Positions 13,497-23,537 of a DNA stretch of 64,000 nucleotides are shown here, piece by piece (positions within the stretch are counted from its first letter, which is position 1; each line of letters begins with the position of its first letter). The stretch comes from Rhynchosporium graminicola (Eukaryota > Ascomycota > Leotiomycetes > Helotiales > Ploettnerulaceae): contig FJUW01000028.1 in NCBI GenBank assembly GCA_900074885.1, positions 140,339-204,338 on the forward strand, in the 5' to 3' direction. Under the pieces are notes generated by a model. That model saw only the letters and a list, made by a program, of their open reading frames with translations, ran no database searches and was not told the DNA's origin. Made by a program: the position numbers and the translations under genes.

Positions 13497-14352
13497 TCAA
13501 CCCCTCGAGAAGAACCTCCCAATCATACCAGTAGCCAGATTTCCTGCAATACCTCCCGAGTACATTGCACTACCCGCCATATTGGACGCCTGACCAAATT
13601 TATCGCATCTCGAGAAAGCCAGAGTATTTGTGATCGTCAGACTCAGCGCAATAGCTATACACAATCAAATTAGCCTGATCCCCTTATCAAAGCCACAATC
13701 CTTTTTCCCCCTCTCACATTATCCCCAGGAAAAGTAACATACCAACCAACGTCAACCAAATAAACTCGAAACTAAAAATCGCAACAAAAGCCAACGCAAC
13801 CCAAAGCAGTGGCTGCGAATACAGCGCGATCCAAAAGAAGCGGCTATCTGTCGCATTTATGATCTTCACAGCCGGGTCTGAGGATTCGAAGACCCAGTGA
13901 GAATCGCCTGTTTGAGCATCGACTTCGTTCCACCAGCGCAGACCGACGAGGCGCCGTCCGGCGATGTTTTTGAGGTAGTAGAAGTCGGCGGCGAGAAGGA
14001 GGATGGTGATTATGAATATCAGGACGCTGGGTGGGATTTGTTAGTGAAGGTTTTCTTGGGTGTATCTGGGCTGTGTGCTGGTTTGGACTTGAGCGCAGGG
14101 GTAGAGGAGGAATAGCGAATGGACAGAGTAACATACAAGTTCCCCGTAAACAGCAACCCGAATAGATAAACCAGTAAACTTGCTGCAACCCTCTTGTCAG
14201 CTCTCTTTCGGTTTCTACTGCCTCCCTTAATTCCATCATAACAGGCCACATCAGCACTTACAGATGCGGAAAATGAGGAAGCACAGTAGCGTGATAGGAT
14301 GTGATGATAATCTCCAGCTCAGCGAGCCCTGCGGTACTTGACTTCCTTCCAT
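13497..14352 (-). CDS. TVP23: Golgi membrane protein TVP23
   Basis: Small late-Golgi membrane protein of the TVP23/FAM18 family, thought to act in vesicle trafficking between Golgi and endosomes. Exons 14262-14352, 14137-14182, 13743-14026 and 13497-13654 join in frame to 192 residues, the normal family length. The first exon reads [20 protein letters not shown], the expected N-terminus. Hydrophobic segments follow ([12 protein letters not shown], then [18 protein letters not shown]). Next comes the family signature [17 protein letters not shown] and WVFESSDP, then two more hydrophobic segments around [18 protein letters not shown] and FIWLTLV. The last exon carries [13 protein letters not shown]. 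An upstream ATG at 14429 is in another frame and was rejected. It shares a short divergent promoter with the gene at 14675. Confidence 0.93.
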
Positions 14353-14674
14353 CGTTGGTCGATTCGTAGTCTGATTGTTGGGCGAGGCGCGTGTTAATTG
14401 AAATGTCCTGGAGAGCCGCGTACGCCATCACATTCTGAGATTCAACTAGAAGAAGCTACGTAGGTAGCTGGCCCCTGTTGCCAAGGACGGGAAGTGGAGC
14501 TGGATGAGAAGGCTGACTTGTAGCCTTGCGGTGCCGAGGGCGATGCTGAGCCTCGAGGAGGGGTTGCCTTGACTTCTTCTCGATATTACATCCTCACTTT
14601 ACAGTCTCCAGTCACTAATTACCATCTATAAAGCTCAAGAGGCTGTTCAATGATCCTCAATTAATATCTGAAAA
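14353..14674. promoter_or_regulatory. Divergent promoter between TVP23 and the CLYBL-like gene
   Basis: A 322-bp interval separates the two oppositely oriented start codons, so both promoters and both 5' leaders must lie within it. I see no strong TATA box or recognisable factor site that I would name with confidence. Confidence 0.5.
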
Positions 14675-15755
14675 ATGTCTACCTCCAGTATCCTTCGCCG
14701 GGCTCTCTTATACGGTACTGCTCCTCCTCTCCCGAGCTTCACATCTAACGTCTCTCCTCCCATAACTACGTTCAACTCTCGGATCCTCCTCAATTTCTTT
14801 GACGTCCAACTACCAGCTAACCTCTATCTTTCCAGTCCCAGCATCTTCACCGAAATTCCTCCAAAAATCCCTCTCCCTCCCCCCTCTCGACACCGTCTCC
14901 TACGACCTCGAAGACAGCGTAACACCCTCCCAAAAGCCCGAAGCTCGGAAATCCCTTCTAACGTTCCTCAACCAAGCCTCCCGACCATCCAACATAAACG
15001 AGCTGTCAGTGCGCATAAACGCCGTCTCAACCGGCCTGGCCCTCGACGACCTCACCACAATCTTACGCGCGAAACACCTCGACGCAATAGTCCTACCGAA
15101 AGTAAACAAAGCTTCCGATCTGCATTTTGTGACCGATGTGTTACGGCATCAGCTACCGGAGCGGCAGAACGGGAAAGAAGGGACGATTCCAGTGAAAATC
15201 ATAGCCCTGATCGAAAGCGCAGAGGCGATCATGAATCTGGGGGAGATTTGCAAAGCGTCACCATACCTCTCCGGCCTCGTCTTCGCAGCTGAAGATTTCG
15301 CTCTCGACCTCTCCCTCACGCGAACACCCTCTCTTACGGAATTCCTCTACGCGCGATCTGCCATAGTGACCGCCGCGCGGGCATTCTCCCTTCCTTCCAC
15401 GATAGACCTAGTATGCACCTCGTTCCGCGGGCCTTCCGGCTCTAAAACTCTAGAAGAAGAATGTGTGCAAGGGAGAGGCTTAGGTTTTAATGGGAAACAG
15501 TGTATTCATCCTAGTCAAGTAGAAGCTGTGCAAAGAGCGTTTGCGCCGGGGAAAGAGGAGGTGGAGTGGGCTGTTAGAGTGGTAGTTGCGGATGAGAAGG
15601 CGGATAGGAGCGGAAGGGGAGCATGGACATTGGATGGGAAAATGATTGATGTGCCGGTGGTGGGGAAGGCGAGGAGTGTAGTGAGGAGGGCGGAGAGGTG
15701 TGGGTTTGATGTTGGGGAGTTGAAAGAGAAGTGGAAGGGCCAGGAGCCGGAGTAG
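14675..15755 (+). CDS. Citrate lyase beta subunit-like protein (CLYBL/HpcH-HpaI aldolase fold)
   Basis: Member of the citrate-lyase beta/malyl-CoA lyase family, TIM-barrel enzymes that make or split acyl-CoA esters such as citramalyl-CoA; animal CLYBL is mitochondrial. Exons 14675-14714 and 14836-15755 give 319 residues. The intron has donor GGTACTG and acceptor TTCCAG. The N-terminus [13 protein letters not shown] is basic and hydrophobic and could be a mitochondrial presequence. Family motifs are present: YDLEDSV (residues 36-42, metal/substrate acidic motif), VRINAV, IVLPKV, the ALIESAEAI strand with its glutamate, and [15 protein letters not shown]-terminal block reads [12 protein letters not shown], as expected. 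It converges on the gene at 16004-19031, with only about 250 bp between stop codons. The substrate cannot be told from sequence. Confidence 0.88.
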
Positions 15756-16003
15756 AGGGTTGTGTGGATGGTTGGGTGAGTGTATATATAAATGAAGGTA
15801 TGGAGCACGGAACACGAGTTTGAATATTGCAGGTCAGAGATAGTCTAGGGGTAGAATATGAGCAGACAGATCGCCTAGAAGAAGAATGCTGTACATGTAA
15901 TCGAATTGGATACACAAAGCTGATATCTAAAAATGTGCATTCTTCCTCATCAGTGACCTCCCCTGTGCTTCCAAGACCAGTGAGTGTAGTGATATCTGAT
16001 CTG

Positions 16004-19000
16004 TCAGTACCGGCCCTGAGGTTGCGAATATCCATTACGATGATAGTGCGCCTGGGAGAGGTTGTCGCTGTAGTCATACCCTTGGTATGCCGACTGGTGT
16101 GGCCCGACGTAAGCTGGCTCTTCCTCATATACCTGCTCGTTCTCATAGAGATAGTCGCCCCCAAGCATATTTTGGTCAACATGAATGTGGTCGGACGCCT
16201 CGGGATGCCGAATCCCTTGTTCGATCAGATTTTCAGCTGCCGAATCCTCGAGGGTACCTTCGTACTCATGAAATGGTGCAGGCCCATTGCGATACTCAAG
16301 AACAGAATCGTATGGTGCGAGATCTGCGGCGTTCTGCTCATGTATATACCCAGGACTTTCAACATTAGCGGGCAGTGAGAGCTCCCAGGCTGGTCCGTCT
16401 GGTCCATATACGAGCCTGTCGCGCGCGAATTGTGGTGAACTTGTTTGTTTCTGCATTTGTCGCAAGTATAACGACTCAGCACCTACTAAAGTTGGCAGTC
16501 TTGGGACACCTAAGGATGTGCTACCTAAATAATTGCCAGTCCAAGATCCTCCGACCGGAAAGCGCAGGCGACCCTCATTGCGGTCCAGACCAGTATTGAT
16601 ATTACTCGAGTTCAGCACTACTGGACTGCTTGCTTGGGCTTCCAGTTGAAGTGGGCTTCCTCCTTGAAACCCATCGTTTTGAAGCTTCGAGTTGAAGTGA
16701 GGTCGGGCTTCTTGGGAAGCATCCTCCAAGCAAGATCGCATTTCCGGCATAACAACCTCGCCATGACTTGGAGAGTGTTCCTGAAGTTCTTCGTATATAG
16801 TTGGAAGAGACAAGTTTGAGACTGTGTTGAACAGTGGTCGTGGCCCTGAAATGCCATACATACTCGAAATACCAGCACGTATCACATCCTCCTTCGACTG
16901 AGCCCCACGACAAGCATGTGAACTCAATTTCTCGTGAAATTGTTCTTTGTCCTGGGCCGAGTTGGGACCATTCCTCATATCACGGCCAAAGGGTTCAGTT
17001 GTTGCCGGTCTTTTTGGCAACTTGATACGAGCATTCTTTGCAAGTTGTTCGCGGCTGAGAGTGCGAGTAGGCCTTTCGCTTTGAGGATCGAAACTCCTCA
17101 TCGGTGCAGCGGATGTAGGTCGACTGTGATCGATGACATTTGGATCCTCACGCCAGCCAAGCTTGGGATCGCAATGTTCAACAACAATGCGCTGGCGGCT
17201 GGGGACGTTATGACTGATGGTCCTGACCCTATTAGATATTGCATTCTCATGCGGTAGAATCAGAAGCTCGTCCAAAACATCACCGCTCGAGATTCTTTCC
17301 GTTGAGCTCTTTGTATCTTGTACTAGAGATTCTGATATTTCGGTGCCAGATTCCGAAGAGCTCATTATTTCGGTTGCTCTTTCTTCCCTAGAAGTCTCTG
17401 GTCGATCATTATACGCTCCATGCGCTTGTCTTCCATACTTATCTCTTGAGTCCTGCAAGCTGGGATATTTGAATATGCCAGTATCTCTGAAAATGCCAGT
17501 GTTTACAAGTGCACGCCGAACTGACTCGGGGGTTTGACTACAGGGTCCCTGGTCGGAATTACCATGAAGTGACGTGCGAGCAGGAGATATCTGACTTTCC
17601 GACCAAGACACATATGTCGTCGCTTTGTCTGACAGTCTTCTTGCAGAGCCAGGGAGGTTCGTGGAGCGAATAATGCTTGGAGAGAGGTTGAGGTTGGTTT
17701 TGTGTTGGCTAAACATCACCGCTGCTTCGTATCTGCCCTGTGGCTCGACCATAAAACAAACGGGCTTTAGACGATGGCAGTTGTTTGCGTCCCGTTCAGA
17801 CTCAAGTTGCTTAGAGTACAAAGAATGTTCTTCCCTGGCAAGTGAAGATGGCGGGTTGCCAACATTAGGCGAAACATCTCCAAGAGGTACTCTTGGCTTA
17901 AAGAAAGTTGATATCTCGTCCTGCTTCTTTAATGCTTTCTTCTTCTTCTTTTCTCTCTCTCGGTAACTTGATATGACCGTTTCGCCTGTCTTACTGTGTT
18001 CATGTCCTGTTGAATGGCGAAGAAATTCCATTTCAGCAAATGCAAGGTCTGGCACTATGCTTGTTCAGTATGGACTTCTCTAGTATCACGAAGCACACTC
18101 ACATCCCCAACGTCTTGCGGGAGACGAAGCCCGACCATTACTGAAAATTCCAAGACCATGAGATGGGCGGATCTACAACGGTCAGTCTTCTTCCATTCAA
18201 TCTTGAGTTACTCATACGGTCAAGCGATCCTGAGAAATGTTCTTGGAGCTGAAATTCTGGATCAATTCCTCCCCAGATTTCTTGGCTACTTTCTTGCGGT
18301 CTCCCCTTTTCTCTCGCTTCTTCCTGCTTGGCTTTTCATCATTGCGCTTGCTCTTCGCTTCTTTCTTCTTCGGTTCATAACGATCTTCACGTGTCTTGTG
18401 GCGTGCTCTCTTCTCGAACGTTTCTTTGGCAGGTCCTAGTACATCAGAGTGATTGGTGACGCCAGAATCGGAAGCTTCAACTCGTTGTCTTTTCCGAGGT
18501 GGAGTTGGCCGTTTCTCTGGTGGCTTCAAGGATGCCAGCTTCGGATCAACCCGATTTGACTGATATGATCGAGGTCTGACAGGCACCTCTAAAAGCGAGC
18601 TATCTGAGGATGAATGGCGCTTCCTCTTTCCCTTCAAGAGCCTCGGTAGATTCACCGAGTCTGCAGATGTCCGACGAGATGGATGTTCAGCATTGATTGC
18701 TTTAGTGAGTCCTTGGTCTGGGGTTCGCGACGTCAGCACAGAGGAAACATTCGAAAGATGATGGAAATCTAACAGAATACTCACTAGTATCCCGAGTTAC
18801 GAGCGCCTCGTTTTCATTGATATCTCGGCTGGTCTGAGCAAGCCATTGGCGAACATAATCATTGTCTCCGTTCAAGGGCTTTCCAGAGCTTCCCTTCAGT
18901 GGCTTCGCATTTCGGCGGTCTAATTGAGTTGCTTTTGACGAGCGATCCCTGCGAGCTCGATGGTTCGGATCTTTCGAGCTGTGATGTCGTTCCCGTCGGT

Positions 19001-19031
19001 CGTGATGATGGTCCCTGGAATCTCTAGGCAT
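16004..19031 (-). CDS. Large disordered basic/acidic protein with a PIP box, unknown function
   Basis: Exons 18785-19031, 18218-18717, 18103-18172 and 16004-18054 join in frame to 955 residues. The N-terminal 250 residues are very basic (Arg/His/Lys-rich, with a KKREKRGDRKK-type stretch), suggesting nuclear location. The rest is Ser/Pro/Glu-rich with no recognisable fold. A Lys-rich segment leads into QDEISTFF at residues 317-324, a perfect match to the PCNA-interacting consensus QxxIxxFF. The C-terminus is Tyr/Gly/Gln-rich (YQGYDYSDN, NGYSQPQGRY). The short third exon is required to keep frame and reads SSPARRWG before LPDLAFAEMEFLRH, which looks like a conserved segment. The joined model is inferred from splice signals; annotators could split it into two genes at 18.1-18.2 kb. 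Confidence 0.7.
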
Positions 19032-20806
19032 GTTTACCAGTACCACATACTATGGTAACCGATTCCTCCTCTGTGTTCAAGCGCTTCCGAAGAGAAAATG
19101 ACTCGGCGATGTCGAATGCCTTCATTGGAATCGATTGATGGCTGGAACACTGTGGCTGATGTACCCCTCTCTGTTGTGACCTTTGGCGACAGTTTGGTGG
19201 CATTGAATATGGGTTCAAAAGAAGACATAGATAGCTCCCAGGCCATAGGGTTTCCATGACGGCAGTTGCGCCCATCGTGCCTGCCATAGTAGGGTAACAC
19301 TATCTCCCGTAGTACTCAGATGTCAAGCGCGATGGCCAATCGAAATCAGACCAAAAACTTTCCATGACTTTGTAGGTAGAACAGTCTACATTACGCCACT
19401 TCAGGGCTTGGATAGATGATTTGACCCGTCCGCGGTTCGAGACAGGTATTCAAGTTCTACCATCATCCATTCTATTCAGACCAATCATGGTCTGGTTTCT
19501 TCGTATGTACCACCCATTGAGGGCATCCCTGCATAAAAGTTGGTCACGAAAGAGGTCGGCTCATCACATGGCTCGCTCACCTGACATGCAGTAGAAAAGA
19601 AGGTGCCGGCAAGGAAGCGAGAAGGTAAACAGCGGTGTGGATCGGCGACTGCCCTACAAGGAATCCAGCGATCGCACATGCAGCCATAAGTAGGTAGGTA
19701 TTCTTACTGCACTTGTATTTTGCCTGGAGGCTGTTGACAGTGGAGTTTGACAAGTCTTCTCCTTTTGTGCAAATTGGGAATGAAATGTCTCAAAGTACAG
19801 AAAGCATACGTAAATACCTGAGGAGGTGGGTTTGTTCCGATCAGCGCCAGTTCCTATACTAGGTACATGAGATGCAGCCCAAAACATCGGAATGAATTTT
19901 GTGAGCTGTCACGATATGATGGAGCTGTCGTAACTCTCGGCGACATTGCACCGCCTTGCATATCACACAAGATCTGTGATAAGGGTTGGTCCAGGCCTTT
20001 GAGAAATTTTGGTATGAAGATCAAGCCGTATCAAATTCATATTGATTCCCGATACAAGGGCCTCGCAGATATTCAAAGCGGGAGAAAACGTTCGGATGCA
20101 TAACTAGGTACGTAGCCAGTTTTGAGCCTATGGAGGCTTCTGCACTGTGTGTGCAGCTTCAGCTGAGATCATTAGCTCGCTCGTAGGCTGAAGTTACACT
20201 GACTACTATGTAGCTCAATCGGGCTATTTATTAACTTGCCTGTCGCTCCCAAGATTTCTGTTCTTTCTCAGTTTCTCCTCGGAGCATTCCGATGTCATGG
20301 TAGACCTGACCTTTCGGAGTAGTGCTTTTGGGTAAGGTGGCGCTTTCAGATAGAAATACTTGTATGAGGATGGGAAGCAGACCCAATTCAACCAACCCGA
20401 TCCGAGCGAGCCACTTCAACACTGCTACTTGTGGTTCAAGATGGCGGAAAGTCAGAACCTTGATGTGCTGATGCCGGCGAGAGAGAACAGCGCGATATTT
20501 TTCCACTACAGTATGGTATCCACGGCATCGGACCCTGGATCAAAGGATCAAAACTTTTCAAAAGTGCGGGTGAGAGCGAACTCCCACGTCTTTGGAACGT
20601 GCCTTCCGTGCCGAAAGCTGACCAGCAGGAGTTGACGACAAGTGAAAAGCCAGGAGTCTACCTATAGATATGTACCTCTCCCTCTCGATATTCTGCAATA
20701 TATCCTTATGACGTTCCATAGTGTGATTTGATGTGATGTGGGTGGTTGGTTGTACGGAATCAAGTAGGTGGTGTGGTAAACTTGTCACTAGGTACGGAAG
20801 CACGAT

Positions 20807-20933
20807 GGGGGTTGACAGTAGGTCTCGTCCAAGTCCTCCAATCAGCAATTTGCAATTCCAGAAATTTCCCTATGAACTTCCTTAAAACGTTGAGCCAGAA
20901 GATAAGGCTGGACGAGACCCACTGTCAACCCCC
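20807..20933. repeat. 25-bp inverted repeat around a 77-bp spacer
   Basis: Arms at 20807-20831 (GGGGGTTGACAGTAGGTCTC, then GTCCA) and 20909-20933 are reverse complements with a single mismatch. The spacer is AT-richer than the arms. It could fold as a hairpin in RNA or be the ends of a very small inverted-repeat element. No target-site duplication was obvious. Confidence 0.8.
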
Positions 20934-21927
20934 TTTACAGTGTCGAAATTTACCTAGGCAGATAAACTTAGATACCACTTGCTACTCCTCTTTCAACTCA
21001 ATTGTCCACCTTTGACCAGTCAGAAGCCCACGACATAAACCGACATAGGGCCATGCGGAGGCGCAGATACATCCTTCGTATCACACAAGATACTCTCGAC
21101 TTATGCACGCCGCATTTTCTCGCTCAAGAACTGCAAGAGTTGCCATGGAGAAGTCATATGGAAATGCGAGAACAAAGACAGAGACATTTAATTATCTAGC
21201 AGATCTACAAAATAACAAGCCTACCTCCCAAGAGCAACTCGAAAACGTTCCTCTTGCTAATCAATTGGACTGATCGAATTTGTTTCACTGTAATCACAAT
21301 ACCTCCAATAGTTAACGTAAGAGGGTTGGAGGATATATATAGTTTTACTTAGTACGAGAGTACGAAGGCCACGAGACAAAGTCCTCAGCCATCACGTGTA
21401 CTCTGGCCAATCAACAGATGGCATAACTTCGCTCGTTGGTCGCGATAAAGAGGAGGCATGTCCGGGCTCTCGCTGTTATTGGGTCGATTGCAGGCTTGCG
21501 TGTGCCTTGTAGCCTTATCGTAGTTCGATCGATTACGATAAAAAGCTACTTGAATTGGCGGCGCTTGAGGTAGACTTTTTCAATGCCTTTAGATTGAGAT
21601 TTATCAAAGTATAGTTCTATCTTACGTACTACAAAATATCACCCTCATCGCCGAAACAATTCCTAGCGAGGCGAGGGAGTTGCCAGGCACTTTTGTATGC
21701 CATGTTAGTCGATTATCACGCCAGGAATAGCTTGAATGGGGAGGGGTAGAAGAAGGTAGTAAATCCATTCACATGAGAACAGGAAGACAGTATTGCCTTT
21801 TCTCGTTAGGTACGAGTGAATTTTTACACCTTGATGTAAGTAAAAACATAAATCAAAAGACTCCTTCGCTAGGATCTGTACGAAAGTGTACCTAGCATGA
21901 TACTTTGACTTAAGGCCTGTACGAAGT

Positions 21928-21934
21928 ATAAAAT
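21928..21934 (+). promoter_or_regulatory. Candidate TATA box of the secreted-protein gene
   Basis: TATAAAA lies 188 bp upstream of the ATG at 22116 in a plausible core-promoter position. No transcript evidence is available. Confidence 0.35.
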
Positions 21935-22115
21935 TTCAGGATCCTTGTGATGATTTGGGAGCAATCGGAACGTCCTTTTGTTATGTTAAAAAATTTACTA
22001 TACGACCTCGACTTTGTACACCACGCTCACTCGTCCGACAGCTATATTCACAACAACTCGATCATTCTCAAGATCACCAACCTACTACAACTGCCCACTA
22101 CACCGACCCGGCACC

Positions 22116-23537
22116 ATGCTGTCTCTTCGACTACTCGCCCTCGCTTGTCTATTCATCGGGCAGGGCGTTTCGAAACCTGTAGGCTCAGAAGGTCCTGATG
22201 TGGCCTCAGAAGATTATTATAAGGCCACAGCTAAATCGACATACGTGAATAGCTAAATCGACATACGCTAACTAGGCGAGCTGAATATGAAGAGTGCATT
22301 TATCACAACCAAGATTTATATGCATAACTATGTATACTGCATAATAGCTACCCCTCTCTATGCTAAATTATCAAAATCATCTTTAAACTCCGTATCCTAA
22401 GTATATACCTCTACCCAACTAATTATATCTTTCTTAATCAAAGCTTCACTAGCTATAGTAGCATCTTCTATACTATCTACGTGATAGATTGATAATATGC
22501 TATATATATACCCTCTCTCCCTCCGTGTACCGGGTTCATAGCTATCTTGATGCCCGCCCTTAAGCCTCTATATAGCTATTACAGTCGATGATACGCTGTT
22601 TTGTACTATAGGAGGCTACTTAAGTGATACAGGGGCAGAGCTAGAGGGGATTTCAAATAACGAGGGGTCCCGGCGTGTATTTGAAGGTGCTACCCTACCT
22701 CTAAGAGCACCCTTCGGTCTGCCTTTACCTCTGACCTTCAAAGGATTTAATAGAGGAAGGGGAGCTAGGGGAGCTGAATTCACTGATTCAGGCCTGTCGT
22801 AGTACTAGTGGTGATGAATATCGCTCAGAAGGATACTGCAACTTTACTGCCGCTTCCAGAGTATATAGTAGCATAGTAGTCTAAAGGCCTGCTAAATAGT
22901 ATATATACAGCTATTCGATGGGGGCCCTCTAGAGGGAAGTTTGCTACCTTCTTATACGATTTTCTGGAGAGCCCGGGTATGAACATATGGAAGAATTGCA
23001 GCTAGAATAGTAGTAGAGTATATAGGTAGTGGCAGTAGAACGACTCCGAATAACCTCAATTACAATTCATAGCCTTAGGGGTAATCAGGAAATTATGAAT
23101 ATTATCGTCCTGCATAAATGGCCCTTGCCCTCTAGTACAAATTTGTATAGGAGGGCGTGTCCCCTAGATGCACACGCCAAGTTACTAGAATTTTAGCGTA
23201 TGTCGATTTAGCTATTCACGTATGTCGATTTAGCTGTGGCCTATTATAAATACCGTGGTCACAACAATGAGCATCATGGTGAAATTAGTGGACGTGATCC
23301 TGTAGATAGCCCTTGGGGACTTCTTCTACCGCCACCAGCTAACATGCACTACCACAACTCACCACCGACAAACGGAATCTGGAACAATTGCAGTCCACCG
23401 GCTCCCAAGTTTTGCAGTGCGGATTACTGCCACCAAAAGGTAAGACCACTCGATCCAAGGAAAATCAGGGACATACTAATGTTATTGCCTAGTATGGATC
23501 CTATCGTGTCGAGGGATACAACGCTGTCCTGGGGTAG
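22116..23537 (+). pseudogene. Small secreted-protein gene disrupted by an inverted-repeat element
   Basis: The ATG at 22116 sits in a good context (CACCATG) and begins a clear signal peptide (MLSLRLLALACLFIGQG, then VSKPVG). After 107 nt the frame runs into the repeat element at 22223, where it reaches a stop. Beyond the element, from 23250, the same frame resumes and stays open to 23439, through a Pro/Asn/His-rich segment with three cysteines (NNCSPPAPKFC, SADYC). A normal intron follows (GTAAGA at 23440, branch CTAAT, acceptor CTAG at 23492), then a last exon ending in TAG at 23537. Counting one copy of the 8-bp duplication, the parts sum to 99 codons plus 14 and a stop, about 113 residues. 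Small size, signal peptide and cysteines fit a secreted protein, possibly an effector candidate; no homolog is recognised. The insertion should abolish the product unless the element is spliced out. Confidence 0.75.
22223..23241. mobile_element. Non-autonomous inverted-repeat (MITE-like) DNA element, 1,019 bp, 8-bp target duplication
   Basis: Perfect 49-bp terminal inverted repeats lie at 22223-22271 and 23193-23241, beginning GGCCACAGCTAAATCGACAT. Each contains a 17-bp direct repeat AGCTAAATCGACATACG, twice, 22 bp apart. The element is flanked by TATTATAA at 22215-22222 and 23242-23249. An 8-bp duplication fits the hAT superfamily among others, although the termini do not show a canonical hAT CAGGG end. 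The interior is rich in TA dinucleotides and has no open frame of note, so it cannot encode its own transposase. Intact repeats and a perfect duplication argue for a fairly recent insertion. Confidence 0.88.

Larger units (their letters stand above)
19032..22115. other. Long intergenic region
   Basis: About 3.1 kb with no gene I can support. It should contain the promoter of the minus-strand gene starting at 19031 and of the secreted-protein gene at 22116. A minus-strand frame at 20231-20506 stays open for about 90 codons and looks mildly protein-like, but it has no ATG at its start and no recognisable domain. A 25-bp inverted repeat lies at 20807-20933. Confidence 0.5.

Noticed and set aside
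13844..14257. 137-codon minus-strand open frame
   Set aside because: It reads across TVP23 introns in a shifted frame; the spliced TVP23 model explains the region.
14675..15292. 205-codon plus-strand frame from the CLYBL start
   Set aside because: It reads through the first intron into the wrong frame; splicing gives the conserved protein.
15574..16182. 202-codon minus-strand frame with Ser/Thr/Pro-rich translation
   Set aside because: It spans the ends of two convergent genes and is mostly antisense to the CLYBL-like gene; composition only.
20231..20506. Minus-strand frame with mildly protein-like C-terminus
   Set aside because: It opens at GTG, not ATG, has no recognisable domain and no splice site I trust; left as an open question in the intergenic entry.
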